DNA of 64,000 nt, taken from NCBI GenBank assembly GCA_951812925.1, contig OX638370.1, forward strand, positions 120,976,897 through 121,040,896. The letters run 5' to 3'. A model generated the notes under the pieces. The model made no database searches, was not told the origin of the DNA, and saw only the letters and a program-made list of their open reading frames with translations. The translations under genes and the position numbers were made by a program. Source of the stretch: Calliopum simillimum. Taxonomy: Eukaryota > Arthropoda > Insecta > Diptera > Lauxaniidae. The number at the start of each line of letters is the position of its first letter. Positions within the stretch are counted from its first letter, which is position 1. Positions 9,981 to 24,900 of this stretch are shown here, piece by piece.

Positions 9981-12900
9981 CTGCAATAAAAGATAAAATT
10001 TATATAGTATTTTTGTAGGTTTTACATTTATTTTCGTTTTTCAAATGTAATAAGAGCGCATAAATATGATTAACTTGCAAGTATCGTTAACCTTAAAAAC
10101 CATTCCGTAACCTAGTCTTAAAATCAGTGCAACTTCCAATCCCAACCATTAACTAAATGTATTTTTATTTTAGATTAAAATCACTTTAATTTATTTTATA
10201 AAGGCAAAAACACGTTTAAATTTCAAATAAACAACAATAGGAAGAGGACAAATAATCCTCGAAAAGTCGGCGCGAAAGCAGTAAAATTTGTTTAAGCCTT
10301 TGTAAAATAAATAATTAATGTATCCTTAATTTCATATAAAAAGTTAAAAAAAAACTGTCATTCTTTTAATTTATACAAAATGTTCGGTTTTATTACGTTT
10401 TGCTTGCGTTGAGATCACAATAGTAATCTTCCTTTACTAACCATAGACTTGTCATCCATATTTTTTACATTACATTTTATTTATTATCATACATTACAGT
10501 ACCATTTCTTATTTAGATTCATTAAACAAAATGCTTTTCGACTTAAAGCTGAAATGCTCCGCGATTAATTTTATAGTTATAAGTTAATTTTATCACAAAA
10601 ACACACATTTATATAATTCTTATTTCACAAAACACTATCATCACCACAATCCTTCCACATATATATTATATAAGCGATAATTGTTAAATAAGCTAGAAGA
10701 AAGTTTTAGTTCAAACCAGACCTTGAAACTTTTATACTTTTATCCAAAAAGTTTTACAAATGAAAGTTTCTTTTAAAAAACTTCGACGGTAAAAAGTTTT
10801 CAAAACTATTACTTGAAATAAAATTTTTAAACTCTTATTCATATAAGTTTTTTAAAAAAGTTTTGTTTTTTTGGAAAAACACAAAAAGTTTTTTTGGAAA
10901 AACACAAAAACTTTTTTTGGAAAAACACAAAATCTTTTTTTGGAAAAACACAAAAACTTTTTTTTGGAAAAACACAAAAACTTTTTTTGGAAAAACACAA
11001 AAAGTTTTTAAAACAGCTTTCAATAGAGCTTGGAAAATAAAATGTGAACGTTTTAAGCCTATTTTTGAGAAGAAAAAAAGTCTATATTGCACCAATCGAT
11101 GAGGAAAGGTCGAAAATATATTTTGGAAATCGCCAGAGGAGTCTCCAACATCTGTAAGCAACCGTTTTGGGCACATTTTTGTAAATAATTTTATTGCGAC
11201 AAAAAATTACTATAGGTTGACTACATACGAGACCACTGACTGAAGACTATTTGTTAAATGACTACTTCACACCACAACTAACCCCGGACTGGTGCAAACG
11301 TAATGCAGAAGGGGACAGTTGAAATTTCGTAGGACATCAACTCACAAAAAAGAACAGTTGCTTGCATGCAAAAGGGATTGAAGTCGGCCTAGTACTGGTT
11401 GGTAGAGGACTAGTTAATGAACTACATTTGAACTAGTCCGTTTGCCTGCAGGACACATATATGCTCGTTCGGATTATCGAGTTGTCCGGACTATAGAAAA
11501 TTTTTGGAATTTTAACATGAACTTACTCTTTTGTTGCAAATATATTTATTCAAAAACAAAAATAATATTAATAGAATTCACATTTCCAAAATTTTCGACG
11601 TACCGCCCCTTCAAAAGACTGGGATTTGATTGAAAAATATCCTCTGAAAATTTCAGCTCTCTATGTCAATTCTAAAACGCGCCCCTTGGAATTACAAGTG
11701 AATTTTCATTAAAAAATTTAAAATGTGAAATGCATCAGGACCAAATATATTTTTTATCCTTTAAAGTTTTTACATAAGTTTTTTTCAAAAACTGTAATAT
11801 AAGGGGATAATCCTTTGACACTTGGTGTGTTAGCTTCGAAAGGGGAGACAGCAGAGTGGGAATGGGGTCGAACTATTGAGCGGTGAATTTCGTGAAAATT
11901 AGTTAATTATTTTGGCGTCACAATAGCATTGATAGTGGTTTGAAGCAAGTGTTATGCCTTTGAACTTCGTAGCACTTGAACAATTATGGTTAAGCACAAA
12001 TGGCGTATTTTCTTACCACAGCTCAATGTGGCGCTCATTGCTAATTTAAGGATAAAAGTTTTTAAAAACTTTCATAAGTTTTTTTTTTGTACTTTTAAAT
12101 AAAAATTTAAGTTTTTTTTAAAAACGTTTTTTAGCCTTTTATCTAAATGTTTTAAGAGACTGACTTAACTTTAAAATAAGTTTATTTCGAGGTCTGGTTA
12201 AATGGTTTTAACATAAAATGTAAATATGAAATTGTTATGAATGCTAAGATAAAATATTTGCGATTTGGAGGTTTTTGACCAGTTCTTTCTAATTGCACTA
12301 AAAAATCATTTATTAGTCAATTTTGTCCCGACGTTTCGTCACTTTTTTGGCGACTTCTTCAGGGGTCTTTATTTTTTAAAATTGACCCAAACCATTCGAA
12401 GAATACTAAGATAAAATGTTTATATCCATCAATTAAGTTTAGAATTCATCAAAACTTTCGATACCTGGTGGGACCAGGTTACGTTGAACAGGAAAACCAG
12501 AATATCCTAATTCAAATCTGCAGACTTAAATGTGAAGCCATATAAATAAATAGTTGAGAAGAGAAGTTTATATGAGATAATATACCATAATCTTCCGTGT
12601 CAGGTCCTACTTTAATTACAGAACTTGCGCTTAAGTGAAATTAGCTTAAGTCAAATTACATTAAGGAGCTATTATTTCTATTTAAATCGCCGCATTCGTT
12701 AAGTTTTGCCAAATTTTTAGTATTTAGACCGGTTTGAGCTAAACATATACTATATAAGTCTTCTTTAAGTATTACCATCCCACATAGTACTTTTGTAGCT
12801 TATTTCGTACAAACAAAAAAACAGCGTGGATAAAACTATACATATTTTAAAAATGTTTTCCTTTTATAGCACATAACATAGAAAGGATTATTAGTGATGA

Positions 12901-15900
12901 TTTATTTTTTTTAAATATTAGTTCAATGTTTGGTTAGTTTTGTTAATTTTCTGAACGTTAGTTAATTGACACACAATGAAGACAGCAACACACATTGTAA
13001 GAAGACAAGGGATTTATTGTTAATCATTAAGTCCAAACAACAAAATCACTAGTCTTCCATACAAAATGTATTAATACAAAAATGCTTAGGTATGGAATAA
13101 AGTAGTTATTGTTTGTTACTTTTGTAGTTTTGTTGTTAATAAAGCACATTCACATGATAATTGTTGTTGTTTTTAATTAATATATAAGCACACAGTTAGT
13201 GATGAGTTAATGTATTGTAGATTAATAATGAACGTTGAGAGCAAGAGCGCAAGCAAAACCACCGCGTACCAAATATAAATATACATATTTATATGAAATG
13301 ATATGAAATTTGATGTAAAAATACATATTGTTAAAACTTTCCGCATATGTCAAAGATGTAATGTAATGTATGTATAATGAGTATTGAGTTATATAGCATA
13401 CTTTTCTGGGTCTGACACCAACCTCTGTTGTAATAAATATTGCGCCATTTGTATTTGCTTGGGGTTGCCAGAGATGGTAATAATACGATCGGTGGATCCA
13501 GGCAGGGGTTCATCAATTGTTATATAAGCGCCCGATTCATTGCGAATGCGACGGATGCGACCGCCACCCTTACCGATGATAGCACCAGCGAGCTATTAAA
13601 AATAAAATAAAATTTATTGAAAATTAAATTTTTTTTAGAGTGAGCAACATTGAACTTACATCCTTTGGAATGGTGACTTGTGTACTATTTTTGGGATCGT
13701 GTCCATTTGGCAAATTTCCACCATTGGGTCCATTGTTATTTGGTCCAGGACCAAAGACATTAGCACCGCCTCCGGAACCACCACCCAAGCCATTACCAAG
13801 GTTATTACCGGAATTACCGCCGAAGCCACCGCCACCGCCGCCACCACCTTGGTTCATACTGCCACTACCGCCAAAGCCTCCGCCGCCTCCTTGGTTACCG
13901 CCACCGAAACCTCCGCCTCCGCTTGGGCCACCACCCATTTGATTGCCACCAAAGCCGCCGGAGCTGCCACCAAAGTTACCCATGCCGCCACCTCCGCCAG
14001 AATTGCCGCCAAATCCTTGGTTTCCACCAAAACCACCTTGTGGTCCATTGCCACCACCGCCGAAACCGCCACCAGAATTATTACCGAAACCGCCACCGAA
14101 ATTTCCGCCGCCACCATTGTTTCCACCAAAGCCACCGCCAAAGTTTCCACCGCCGAAACCGCCACCACCATTACCGCCACCAAAGCCTCCATCCTCATTA
14201 GCCCAAGGGTTAATAAAATTATTACGGTCATCACCGCCACGTCTGCCGCCGCTACGGCTACGATCATTACGACGTCCACCGCGATCACCAAAGCGACCAC
14301 CACCGCCACCGCCGCCGCCACCACCTCCACCGCCATTACCACCGCGAGGTCCACCACGTGACTGGCGTTGATTACCACCACCTCCTCCACCACCACCACC
14401 ACCACCGCCGCCACCACCACCGCCACCTCCACCGTTGCCGCCGCTACCATAACCGCCATATTCATCGGCATACATACGATCAAAGTTGATGGGATCATAG
14501 TTGTGTACCGGACCTTTAATGGGAGTCTATAAAAGAAGAATTTGCTATATTTATTAAGCAAAAGAAAAATACTCCATTTCATTCAAAAGATTAAAAACAC
14601 ACCTCACGCGTCAATGTTATCACCTCGCGAATAGCATCCAGAACTTGGTTATTTTTGCCCACAGTTTGAACAACTCGATCTGTGCTCTGTGGTGCCACAT
14701 TGGAAAAGACTTTAAGGATGCGACATCCAATTTTCTGTGGAAAAAAATAGTGGTACAAATATTAATAAGGAAATTTGAATTCAAATATGAAAAATGAAAG
14801 CTACACGCTCAAATCGATTGAGTTTAAACTACCGAGAGCACGGCTGGCTTACAAAAGAAATGCAATGAAACATAAAATGTAAAAAAAACTGGTCAACCTC
14901 TTAGAACATAAGGATGAATTTCAAAAAGCGTCCTTTTTTAAAGGATACAGTTAAAAGGGAAGGCAGCAAACTAGACCACCCATATGCTTCAGATGTTAAA
15001 AAAAAAATATTCCAACAAAAGGCAGTGGCAGTGAATAGCACAAATCGGCAGCACCAACCAGTCAGTCTGCCCAATAATTCATAGCAGTTGGCGGCGACTT
15101 GAAATTCAATACAATTGACTTTTGTGATATGAGAGCAATGAATGTGCTGCTGATACTGACATGAACCTACAATGAACAGTCACTTTTTATTCGCCTTTGA
15201 AATTTCATTCTTCAATTAAACGAGAGGCAACACCATTGCTGGTTTACCGACATAAACATAACATATAATTTGTACCGAAATACGTTTCGCTTATAATCCA
15301 CGGGTAGAGGTGGGCACGCCCATTATTTTTTCTTTTCGTGCCCACGAGCGTTTACTCTTCATCGACGGGCTCGGGCCTCGAAATCGAATTTCGTGCGGGT
15401 CCGGACCTAGCAACAAAAGCCCACGAAGGTTGAGAAGCACAAACTTGGTAAAATTCTGAGTCCAAGGCAAACAAAAAGTCTTATTAAATTTGACCAAAAA
15501 AGTAAAAATCCTCTTTTAAAAACTAATTATTAAGCTTAATTAACAATATAACTTTTTTTGAAATCTTAAAAGTGTGTAGGGTAAACTGGAGTCCCTGTGA
15601 CACCGGCGCATATTTCAATTTGTCATTTTCGGTGTGAAAACTGCTTTCGATTCAAAAAGCTGAAATGGAGAAACATACCTAATAAGATTGAAACCACCGT
15701 CATGAGCTTTGACAGTTTTCATTCAACTCTTGCCGCAATAATATGTGTTTTACGTTTTTGCGATTTCTCTTGTACCTTTTGAAACCCTGGGGCGTAGGTC
15801 TTGTGAATGAAGTTTTTTTTTTTTTTTTTTAAGTTAGTATTAAAGATTATTAGCACTAACCTTTTAATAAAACAAGAGATTTTTATCAAAATACAATAAC

Positions 15901-18900
15901 AAAAATTTAAGAAATGGAAATAATCTTCATGGGGTTTTTGGGTCACATTTGACTTTTGCCAAAGAGGTACATTTGACATTGCAGATTTATGTGTTTGCAA
16001 ACATATTTAGTAGATTTGTTAAAAAATATATTTCGTAACTTAAATTGATGACAAACCCATATAAAATTGATAAAAAACAACTACAAGGAGCTATTTATGA
16101 AATTTTATTTTATCAGAAGCATTTGTTGGAAAAATATTAAAAAAGAACACTTACATAAGTTTTTGTGAATTTTTTGTTTCTTAGTTTTATTCCCGAATAA
16201 TCACTCTATCGAAAACTGTAAGAACTGTTAAGATCGTGCAATTATCGTCAAATATACAGGTCTTTAAAAAATAAGTGTCACAGATACGCCAGATTACCCT
16301 ATATGTAATAATTTGGAAGTATTAGGCTTTTTTTGAAGTGCTTGTTTCGTGGTCTTATCTGGCCGGGCCTCAAAAAATTTGGCGGAAAATTAGGAGGAAA
16401 CGATTCAGGATGTTTGTACGTTGTACGCTACAATTTTGATAAGCTTTGACAGAAAAAAAAAGTGGAACATCAAATTGATCTTATCTCCATTAACGAACTA
16501 AAAAAAAAAAAAAGTAGGTACTTTAAAATCGAAAAGCTATGAAACGAAAAACAGTTTCCCTTCGCGTTCGTTTAGTAGAATTTTAACGGTCTTAGCTTAG
16601 AAGTGTGTAGACATTGTAGTCATACTTCTATTTATAAAGTAACCGTTCGGTTTAATGTTTCTTTAGTAATGGTTTAAGAAAAAAAAATCGATTTTTTTCT
16701 TGGTAGTGACCTACGGTTATAACACGTTTTTTGTTGGAAAACAGGCCATGATTACCTAATTCGGGACGTCGAATTTAGTGGTACTACTGTTTTTTTAGAG
16801 GGTCATGTAACAATCCAGCAGAACGGTTAAAACCACTAAATTCCTCCTGGCGGAATTAACTTAGGCTGCCTAATTCCCGTTTTATTTTTATTTCAAAAAC
16901 TAGAACAGTGTCATTTATTCTACCACACTGTGAAAAATTCAATCGATCAGCCAAATTAGTTTTTACATCCTTAGAGAAAATCAAAGAATTTAAAACAGAG
17001 TTTTAAAATTTGATGAATCCATTGGAAATACAAACATTTGACCACAGCCCACATGCTTTTTTGATGAATAAACTCCTTCACTGGCTGCTTAATTAATTGA
17101 GTCATAAAAGTTGTTCGCTTCTTTATTGCCTGATCCAATGATTTGTGGTCATCATCCAAGTTTTTTAGTGCACGAAAAACAAACATTGGCAATGGATGAT
17201 GCAAAAAAAAATATATATATTTTATAACTTTAAACACGAACAAACATAAGCAGAAATTAACACACACACTCGACAATCCTTCGTACACAGGATATACGAA
17301 CATTTAATATATAAAAGTGAAGAACGAACGAAAACACGAATATTTCCTACACAAAATTTTTTAATAGACCAACCGACGACCGACCGCATATAATAGAAAT
17401 TATTTCTGCATTAAAGGACTTTAGTTTTCCTTTGTAGTTTAATTAAGATAATTGATACGATTATAAAAAAAAGTTTATAAATTGTTTGTAACAACAATAC
17501 GGAAATGACGCCAGCAAGGATAACCACGACGACACGACGTGCTCACGACCAGAGTTAACTTCGAACTAGTTAACATGAAAAATTCCCATAGCTACCATGG
17601 TAAGGATGTGAGAAATGAATAAAACTCTTCAAACATACACAACAGATGAGAATGCATACATAAATACATACAAAAAAGAAATTCCTTTGGCCTTAAATTT
17701 ATGATATCCATACGAAAATCTCAAAGAGATATATTCTCTATATATAGCGTAGTTTTACACATACTATATGTATTAGTTTGAGAGAAATAATGAGAATATA
17801 CAGTGAAAAGTTTAAAATTTGAATGGGATTTTTTTTTTTTTACTTTTTAGATCAAGGGTGTCAGCATTTTAAAATCACTGAGCCAAGCGCAATCAGCGTA
17901 GAATTTTCGATCGTCTACAACAAACACAATATTGCAATATATTGCAAGTTTCTCCGAATTACAACACCCATAAAAATGATTTTTGCTGGTGGTTGAAATA
18001 TTGTGTTTGTTGTAGACGAGCCAAAAAACAATTTTTCATGGGTGTCATAATTCCGAGAAACTTGCAAAATATAGAAATATTGTGTTTGTTGTAGGGGAGC
18101 CAAAATTGGCTCATTTTGTTTTACGCTGACAACCTTGCCTCAGATAACTAATTTTTTAGGATACGTTTATGACATGCTTATGCTTCGCCTTGATATAAAA
18201 GGCATATAGGACGACGAAACCCTTATTAAAAAAAAAAACTATTTTGATTTTACTAATTAAATTTTAAGTAATTTTACTACAATATTTTGAGTAACAAATA
18301 TTTTGAGAACTCTATTCACAAAAATAAAGGAAACTTTTTGTGTGGCCCATAAAAGATAGAAAATTTTTCAAAATAAATACACAAAAAAAAAAAAATTATT
18401 TCCAAAGTAATCAATATCACGTAAAATACCGATAACTTTTAATTTGTTAATTATTAAATTAGGATTTGGCTCAAATAAATATTTATTTACAGAAAAATCA
18501 ATCGTTTGTCAAATACCTAGCGCAAACTGATGGATTTTTGATTGAAATTTTTTATCCGTTACATCCTTAAACAAAATCCCTTCAAAAAATTTAAATCTTA
18601 AAGTGTGCAACCTGCCGGTAACTTGTAATGCGCATGCGTGTTCACATCAAAAGAAAATAATAAAGAGTTGTAAGGAAGAGAAAACTATATACAAAAAAGA
18701 AAAAAAAAACTTGGATTTGAAAGTTGGTTCAGCAGTTACCATCAAAAATTTAAAGCGTTCTTGTGCTCCCGCAATTTTTTATTTTTTTTTATTTTTTTCT
18801 CTTTCGGATGATGATGATTTCATGCACTACAGGCTTAAGTTATAACTTCCACATACATTCATTCTAATATACTTTACGAATTTAAACGAAATTCTTAAGA

Positions 18901-21900
18901 AACTTAAAGAATTCAGAAGACAGTTGTTAGGCAGAAAGCCATCAGGAAATATAAGAAAACAAGCTAAAACTAAAAAAAAAAAAGACAAACTAGTTATTTA
19001 CTGAAAATGAAGAGGAAAAAACTTAACAAATAAAAAAAACTGCCCCTGAATGACTAAGCAAGTAGAGTACAGACATCAGACGGTGGCAAGGACAGACGTA
19101 CATACACACATATACGAGTAACTCGGTGACACCATCACGCACAAACGCACTACTTTTTTGTTCGGACTTTTATGAATGTGTTCGTGCCAATGCGATATTA
19201 TGCGTTTAAATGTGTGTATTAAAAAAAAAGTCCTTCAATTCTGTATGAAAAATTCTTTTATTCAAATAAAAGATGATATCGTTCGTTTCTCCTTTTATTG
19301 TTATTGTTTAGGAAGAACTTCATTTTAGTGTCATTTTATGAATGTTGCAAATTATTACTTAATCGTATGCTGCTTCCGTAAGCCAAAAATTTGTTATATA
19401 AGGTTATTTAAAATTTAATTCCACTTTTCTTTTTATTAAATAATTAGGAATAAATCATATAAATATATACTAAAATGCTCCGATTGCTTTTAAACGAATA
19501 TGAGGGGGACAAGGTTGATATTGTTAAAAAGGGGAAAAAATGTATGGGGCGTAACACCCCACATAAAAAAGTCACAAAAAACGCTATATCTCCGGACCTA
19601 TGACAGGTATCAATTTGAAGGTTGATTTATATGGTATTTATGAAGAACTCATTAAAAAATAGATGGGATTGAATCAGAGGGCGTTGCACCCCCATACAAA
19701 AAAAAATCTGGACATCCAATTATTCTGTACCTTAAGCTGTTATGAAACTTGAAATATGAATGTACATCGTAACCCCAAAAGTCATGCAAAAAATGGAGGA
19801 ATTGGAAGAGGGGCGTTGTACCCCCATGCAAAAAAAAACCCTACATTAGAATATTTAAGCATCTATAGCAGCTATCTTTATGGAACTTGATGCGTGGATG
19901 TACATTTATTGTACATATCCAGCAAAGACAGTTCACATAATGGAGGGGATTGTGTGGGGGGGGGTGTTGTGCCCCATACCAAAAAAAAAAACTTTCAATA
20001 CTACATCTCCACACCCGTATCGTTATTTAAATTGGTACATAGCCGTAAATAGTGTCTATTGAACACCTTGAAAAAGTGGAAGGAATCTTACGAATCTTAG
20101 CAGCTGTCATCATAAAACTTGGTACATTATATTGCACAATTGGGAGCAAGGAGATAAAAATGCATATTTATTTTTCCTTTCCAATATACTAATTGCTATC
20201 CTTACAATTTTTTATTTCTGAAGTGTAGACAGAGATGGAGTATTTACACGAATTGTTACTGGGGTCGAAACATGGGTTCATCGTTATGTTTCCGAGTCCA
20301 AACAGGACTCTATGCAGTGGCACAAAGAACAACAATACCTAAGAAGTTTAAGGTATCACGATCGGCTGGGAAAATCATGACGACTCAGAAGGGATCCTGT
20401 TTATCGATTACAAAGATAAAGGTGTCTTTATAACCGGAGTATCGTACGCTTCAATCTCAGAGTGGCTCAAGAAAGCCGTCAAAAAAAAATGAGGGTAAAA
20501 TTGACCAAAGGTGTCCTCCTTTTGAATGTCAACGTGCCCTGCCCACAAAAGCCGTGTTGCGATGGCCGCCCTACAGAAGTTTAGCTTTGAAATTTCGGTT
20601 CACCCTCCTTACAGTCCAGACCTGTCCTCAGTGACTATTATTCATTCCCAAAGATAAGGAAAAAGCTTCGAGGAAAAAAATTTTGCAACGATACGAAGTC
20701 AAGTCAGCAATTTCGGCCAATTTTGACACCACAGATAAAACATTTTTTTTTTCGATGGTATTAATAAGCTATTTGAGAGATTTGAAAAATGTGTTAGGGT
20801 TAATAGAGAATAATATTCGAGTTTTTGCTTCACTTGTGAAAAAATAAAAAATGTTATGTGCTTTTTGAAAAATATAAGATATGTTGTTACACCTTTTTGC
20901 ATTTCATATGACGATATATTGAAAAGGAAAAACAATTGTATGCTTAATTTGAACCGCCTTCCCTTTCATTCCGCAAACTTTTTGACCTCCCCTTGTAGTA
21001 TCTATAGTTTACTTGAATGATAGGAAATCTATATTTATAAACAGAATATACAGAAAATAGAAAAAATAAGTTCATAAGCAGCTGTTACAAAACGCCATGA
21101 ATATCATAATATCAATTCATAATTTAAAACTCAATTACTTATTTATTCATGTCTGCCTTCTTAGCTTCAAAATACAAAAATTTATAAATAGAGCATTAAA
21201 AGTGTAAGTAAGAGCATTTTTGAACTACTAGCAGAAAAATTGTGACCTTAAAATTTTTAATTTAGGCATATGTGTATGCACCAGATATGTACGAACTACC
21301 GCGCACTGCCGCTTCCTTTTTAGCCTTCCTATATCCTGCCAAACCGGAAAGAATTTAATATAGTACATGAACAAAGAAAAAAAAAACCTTAAAAGATGGT
21401 AGACTTCACAGTTGTCTAGTTTTTTTTTTAATGGTGGTTTATTTTTGAACAGAATTCTTATAAAAAAAAAAAATTCTAAACGTTGAATACAACGCAGACG
21501 AGGGGGGCCAACAAACATCGAACGCCAACAGGACTTCCATCGCTTGGCACATTCAATTTGTGAGAACAAAAAAAAAACTTATATAAATAAGAAACTACTT
21601 TTAAAAATTATGTATAAAAAAGAAAAAAGAACCCAAACGGAAGATGATAAAAGCAAATATGTACACAACAGTTGAGAGAAGAGTAAGAAACAGGAAAGGA
21701 AACCGAGCGTTGCTATCCCACTTTACAAAAAAGAAAAAACTAAAACTACGATGGAAGGACAGGCGGACTACTAACAATATGCAAAACGACAATGTGAAAA
21801 GAAGCCCAAAAAATGAAAACAAAAAAAAAATTTACAAACCAATTGCGGCGGCAGCAACATCAACACCAACAATGTGAACCAAGTTGAAAATTGGAAAACC

Positions 21901-24900
21901 AGAATAAAGGATATATTCTCAAGGAGTATGAGTACACAAAGAAAAGAAAAAGGAAGCAGATGACAACAAAGTTGGCGCGCTTCATTAAAGATTTAAAATA
22001 TTTAAGGACTACAAGAGCAACACAACATGCAAGGGGGCAGACGGAAAATACAGGTACAAAGTATCGATTACAAAAGGAGAATAAATAAGCTGAGCTCAAT
22101 AGTATCGTAGAACAGAAAACTAGAGTCGCATCAATTCATTAATTTAAATATTGTACGAGTATCGATTGCTGCCACTAATAATTAAGGAAACCAATAAGCC
22201 GCGGTTTCACAGTCATTAGTTAACTAAAATAGTGACAAGAGTTTAACTATTGTTTTGTTTAACTAAAACAATGAACAAGATAAAAATATGGCGATATGTA
22301 TTCCAAATTTCGTTAATATCAGACTTAAAATTTTTACGTCTGAAAAAATGTTTAGAATTTTTACAAAACTTATGTGGATTTCTTTAGCATCAGCTGTTGG
22401 TTGACAAATGGTTTACCAATGAAATTTGGAAGTTCAACTAATGGTTAACTAGCGACTGAAAATAAAATTTTGTTTTTTAAACCCTTTTCATTAGTTAACT
22501 AATGACTGTGAATCCGGGCCTAAGTAAAGACCATAGCTATGAGTTGAACAAAGAATTGCTTGGAATCAAAAAAAGCTAATGACTCAAATGATGTAAGCAA
22601 AACAACAATGGTTTATGAAGAATCGAACAGTAGTGTATTTATGCGGGGTGTTCAGAGAGCTCTAGCAGCCACGAAATTTTCTAATTACCTTGCAAAAAGA
22701 CGTATGAGTAGTAATATTTATTCCTTGATTTTAAACAAAATAGCTTGTCGGGCTCCCCCGAAATAAAATCCTATCTACGCCTCTGCATCAGAAGATTGTT
22801 TTTATATATATGGAAACAATTATATTCACTCAATACTGTACTACAGAATAAAAAAAAAAAATTATAATACAAACAGATGTTTAATGATGTTAGGGTACTT
22901 TAGGTAGTTATTGCTACTTCGTATCACCTGTTAAGCATTTATCATCAATTGTTGCTGTTGTTAAGAAAGAGGGATTAGGAAACAAAAAGACAAGCTGATA
23001 AAACCGAAAAGGATACGCAGCTGTTAGGTTACTAATTTGAAGACAGCGGCACAAGACAAAATTAGGCGATTAACCATGAAAATGGACAGGACCACATGTT
23101 GCTGCATTTATAAATAAAGATTTGGGGACATTAATTTAAAAACAAGGTCTTAAAAAGAAAATTTTTGGTAGACAAGCCTATAAAAATATATGTACACATC
23201 AAAAAAAAAAATCTGTTTCAAAGGTTTAGTGATAAATTGTATAAACAGCTTTACTTGGAGTTAGTTGCAAAACAACAATTTACACACAATCAAATTTAGA
23301 GCAAAAGATCCATTTTTAGTTGAATAAATGTAAACTTTAACATTTTGTTAAGTTAATAGGAAAAATAAGCATTAAGCTGTATTATTTTCCATCGCAACAG
23401 ATAGAGTAATTTAGGGTAATGTGGACTATGCGGGTAATGTGGTGCACCCTTTTATTTCTCATATTAAAGACTGCACAACAATTCTGGTTATTTGTGCACA
23501 ATAAAAAGCGAAAAACATATTCTTTACGCTCTTTGGCTTTTCTATAATGCTAATTATTCGTGTGAAATTCTTAGCATATGCTGTGAGGTCAAGTTGACTT
23601 ATTTGTAGTACTTGGTGAATAACTAAGTTACTTCCTCAGAACTCAGTTTTCTAAAATTCAAATAACTCTAATGCAATTGTGAATCTATTATTCAACGAAA
23701 AAATCCATTAGCAAGTCTGATTTTACATTTTTTTTATATAATCAATGATTATTTCCAAACGTGATGTATTCGGGTAATGTGGACTACCCCATATTATATA
23801 CCGTATATCAACTTTGACTACTATTACACCTTAAAAAGCTAATTGCATGTGTAGGATACCCGAGTTTGAGTAATGTGGAGTACTATTTTACGTATGATTC
23901 GATAACCCTTCTTACTTATTCACATGTTAGTTACCAGAAAATATTATTCAATAAGAATATAAAGCTATTTCATAGCAAATATGATCTTAAAAATTACTAC
24001 TCGACTTTTAGTCAACAAAATTTGCGAATAACGGTACTTCTTTAGGAAATGGGCAGGGTGAGCCACATTACCCGACACTTTTCTTTTTCAGCTATTTTTA
24101 GGTACTTTCAATTTAACTGGCCTCACGCTTGAAAATGTTAATATTTTAGTATACAAATTATCAAACAGTAAAAACAATAGAATAACTAATACAAATAAAT
24201 TGACCAAGCTTACCTACTACCATTACTTTGGTAGAAATTGGTAAAAAAGAAAAAGGTAACCACATTACCCTAAATTACTCTAAAAGAAATCAATATAAAA
24301 CCTAAACCTGAATTATATTTTCAAATTAATGGAAAATATATACCACTTCATGACAATAAGTTGGGATGGTCGTGGTGGTGGTTGTACTCATCATTTTGTT
24401 AAAATTCAAATAAATGCAATTCAATACATCTGCCTGCAACTAAGTGAAAAGCTGAATACAAAAATTGAAAAGAAATTTAAAAAAAAAAAAAAATATTGAA
24501 AATGATCAAGTAAACAATAAATGACCATTCATTCAATTCAGTTAAGTCTACAGACATACAGTCAAGTCAAACCAACTATCCACCTATAAGCTAACGAAAT
24601 GGATTTTCCTTCAAGATATTTTCCATATTTCATATACATAAAAAGCAAGGAACAAAATATTTTTTTCCAGACATAATAACAGCATGAAAAAGGTAAGCAT
24701 ACCAAAGCAACAAAGACGTCGAGAAAGCAAGTCATGAACGACGAAGGAATCCATTTTACATGGCAAACAAGAAACCTCCTTGGAATGCAGTAAAAGCAGA
24801 AGCTGCACGATGATGATGTTACCCAAGCAACTGAAGGAGTGCTGAAGGTACACTATTGATAGTAGTAAATAGTAAAAGCGAAAGATTTAAGGCAAATAAG

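Larger units (their letters stand above)
10714..12199. mobile_element. Foldback-type element with AACCAGACCT ends
   Basis: Ends AACCAGACCTTGAAA (left) and TTTCGAGGTCTGGTT (right) are inverted. Both sub-terminal regions are built of degenerate AAAAGTTTTTAAAAACTTT words, which allows an extended hairpin. No transposase is seen. Target duplication unclear. Confidence 0.45.
9981..13422 (-). other. bl: bl last intron (3.4 kb)
   Basis: It contains an inverted-repeat element at about 10714-12199, itself holding a tandem repeat (10866-11010) and a fragment of another element (11276-11453). The rest is AT-rich and featureless to me. No extra in-frame exon was recognised. Confidence 0.6.

Noticed and set aside
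10835..11176. Minus-strand frame of 113 codons (FVFFQKK repeats) and its plus-strand counterpart
   Set aside because: Product of the 22-bp tandem repeat; no homology and no context of a gene.
13640..14371. Long Pro-rich and Ala/Thr-rich frames on the plus strand, and a Val/Ala-rich frame on the minus strand
   Set aside because: They are the complementary and shifted readings of the GGN codon repeats in the bl linker exon.
15291..15497. GC-richer patch (CGGGCTCGGGCC ... GGGTCCGGACC) with a 68-codon frame
   Set aside because: Looks like repeat debris, but I could not find its ends or a second copy, so it is not listed as an element.
21601..22099. Pairs of overlapping Lys-rich and Phe-rich frames on opposite strands
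   Set aside because: A-rich intron sequence produces them; no conserved residues and no splice logic linking them to bl.
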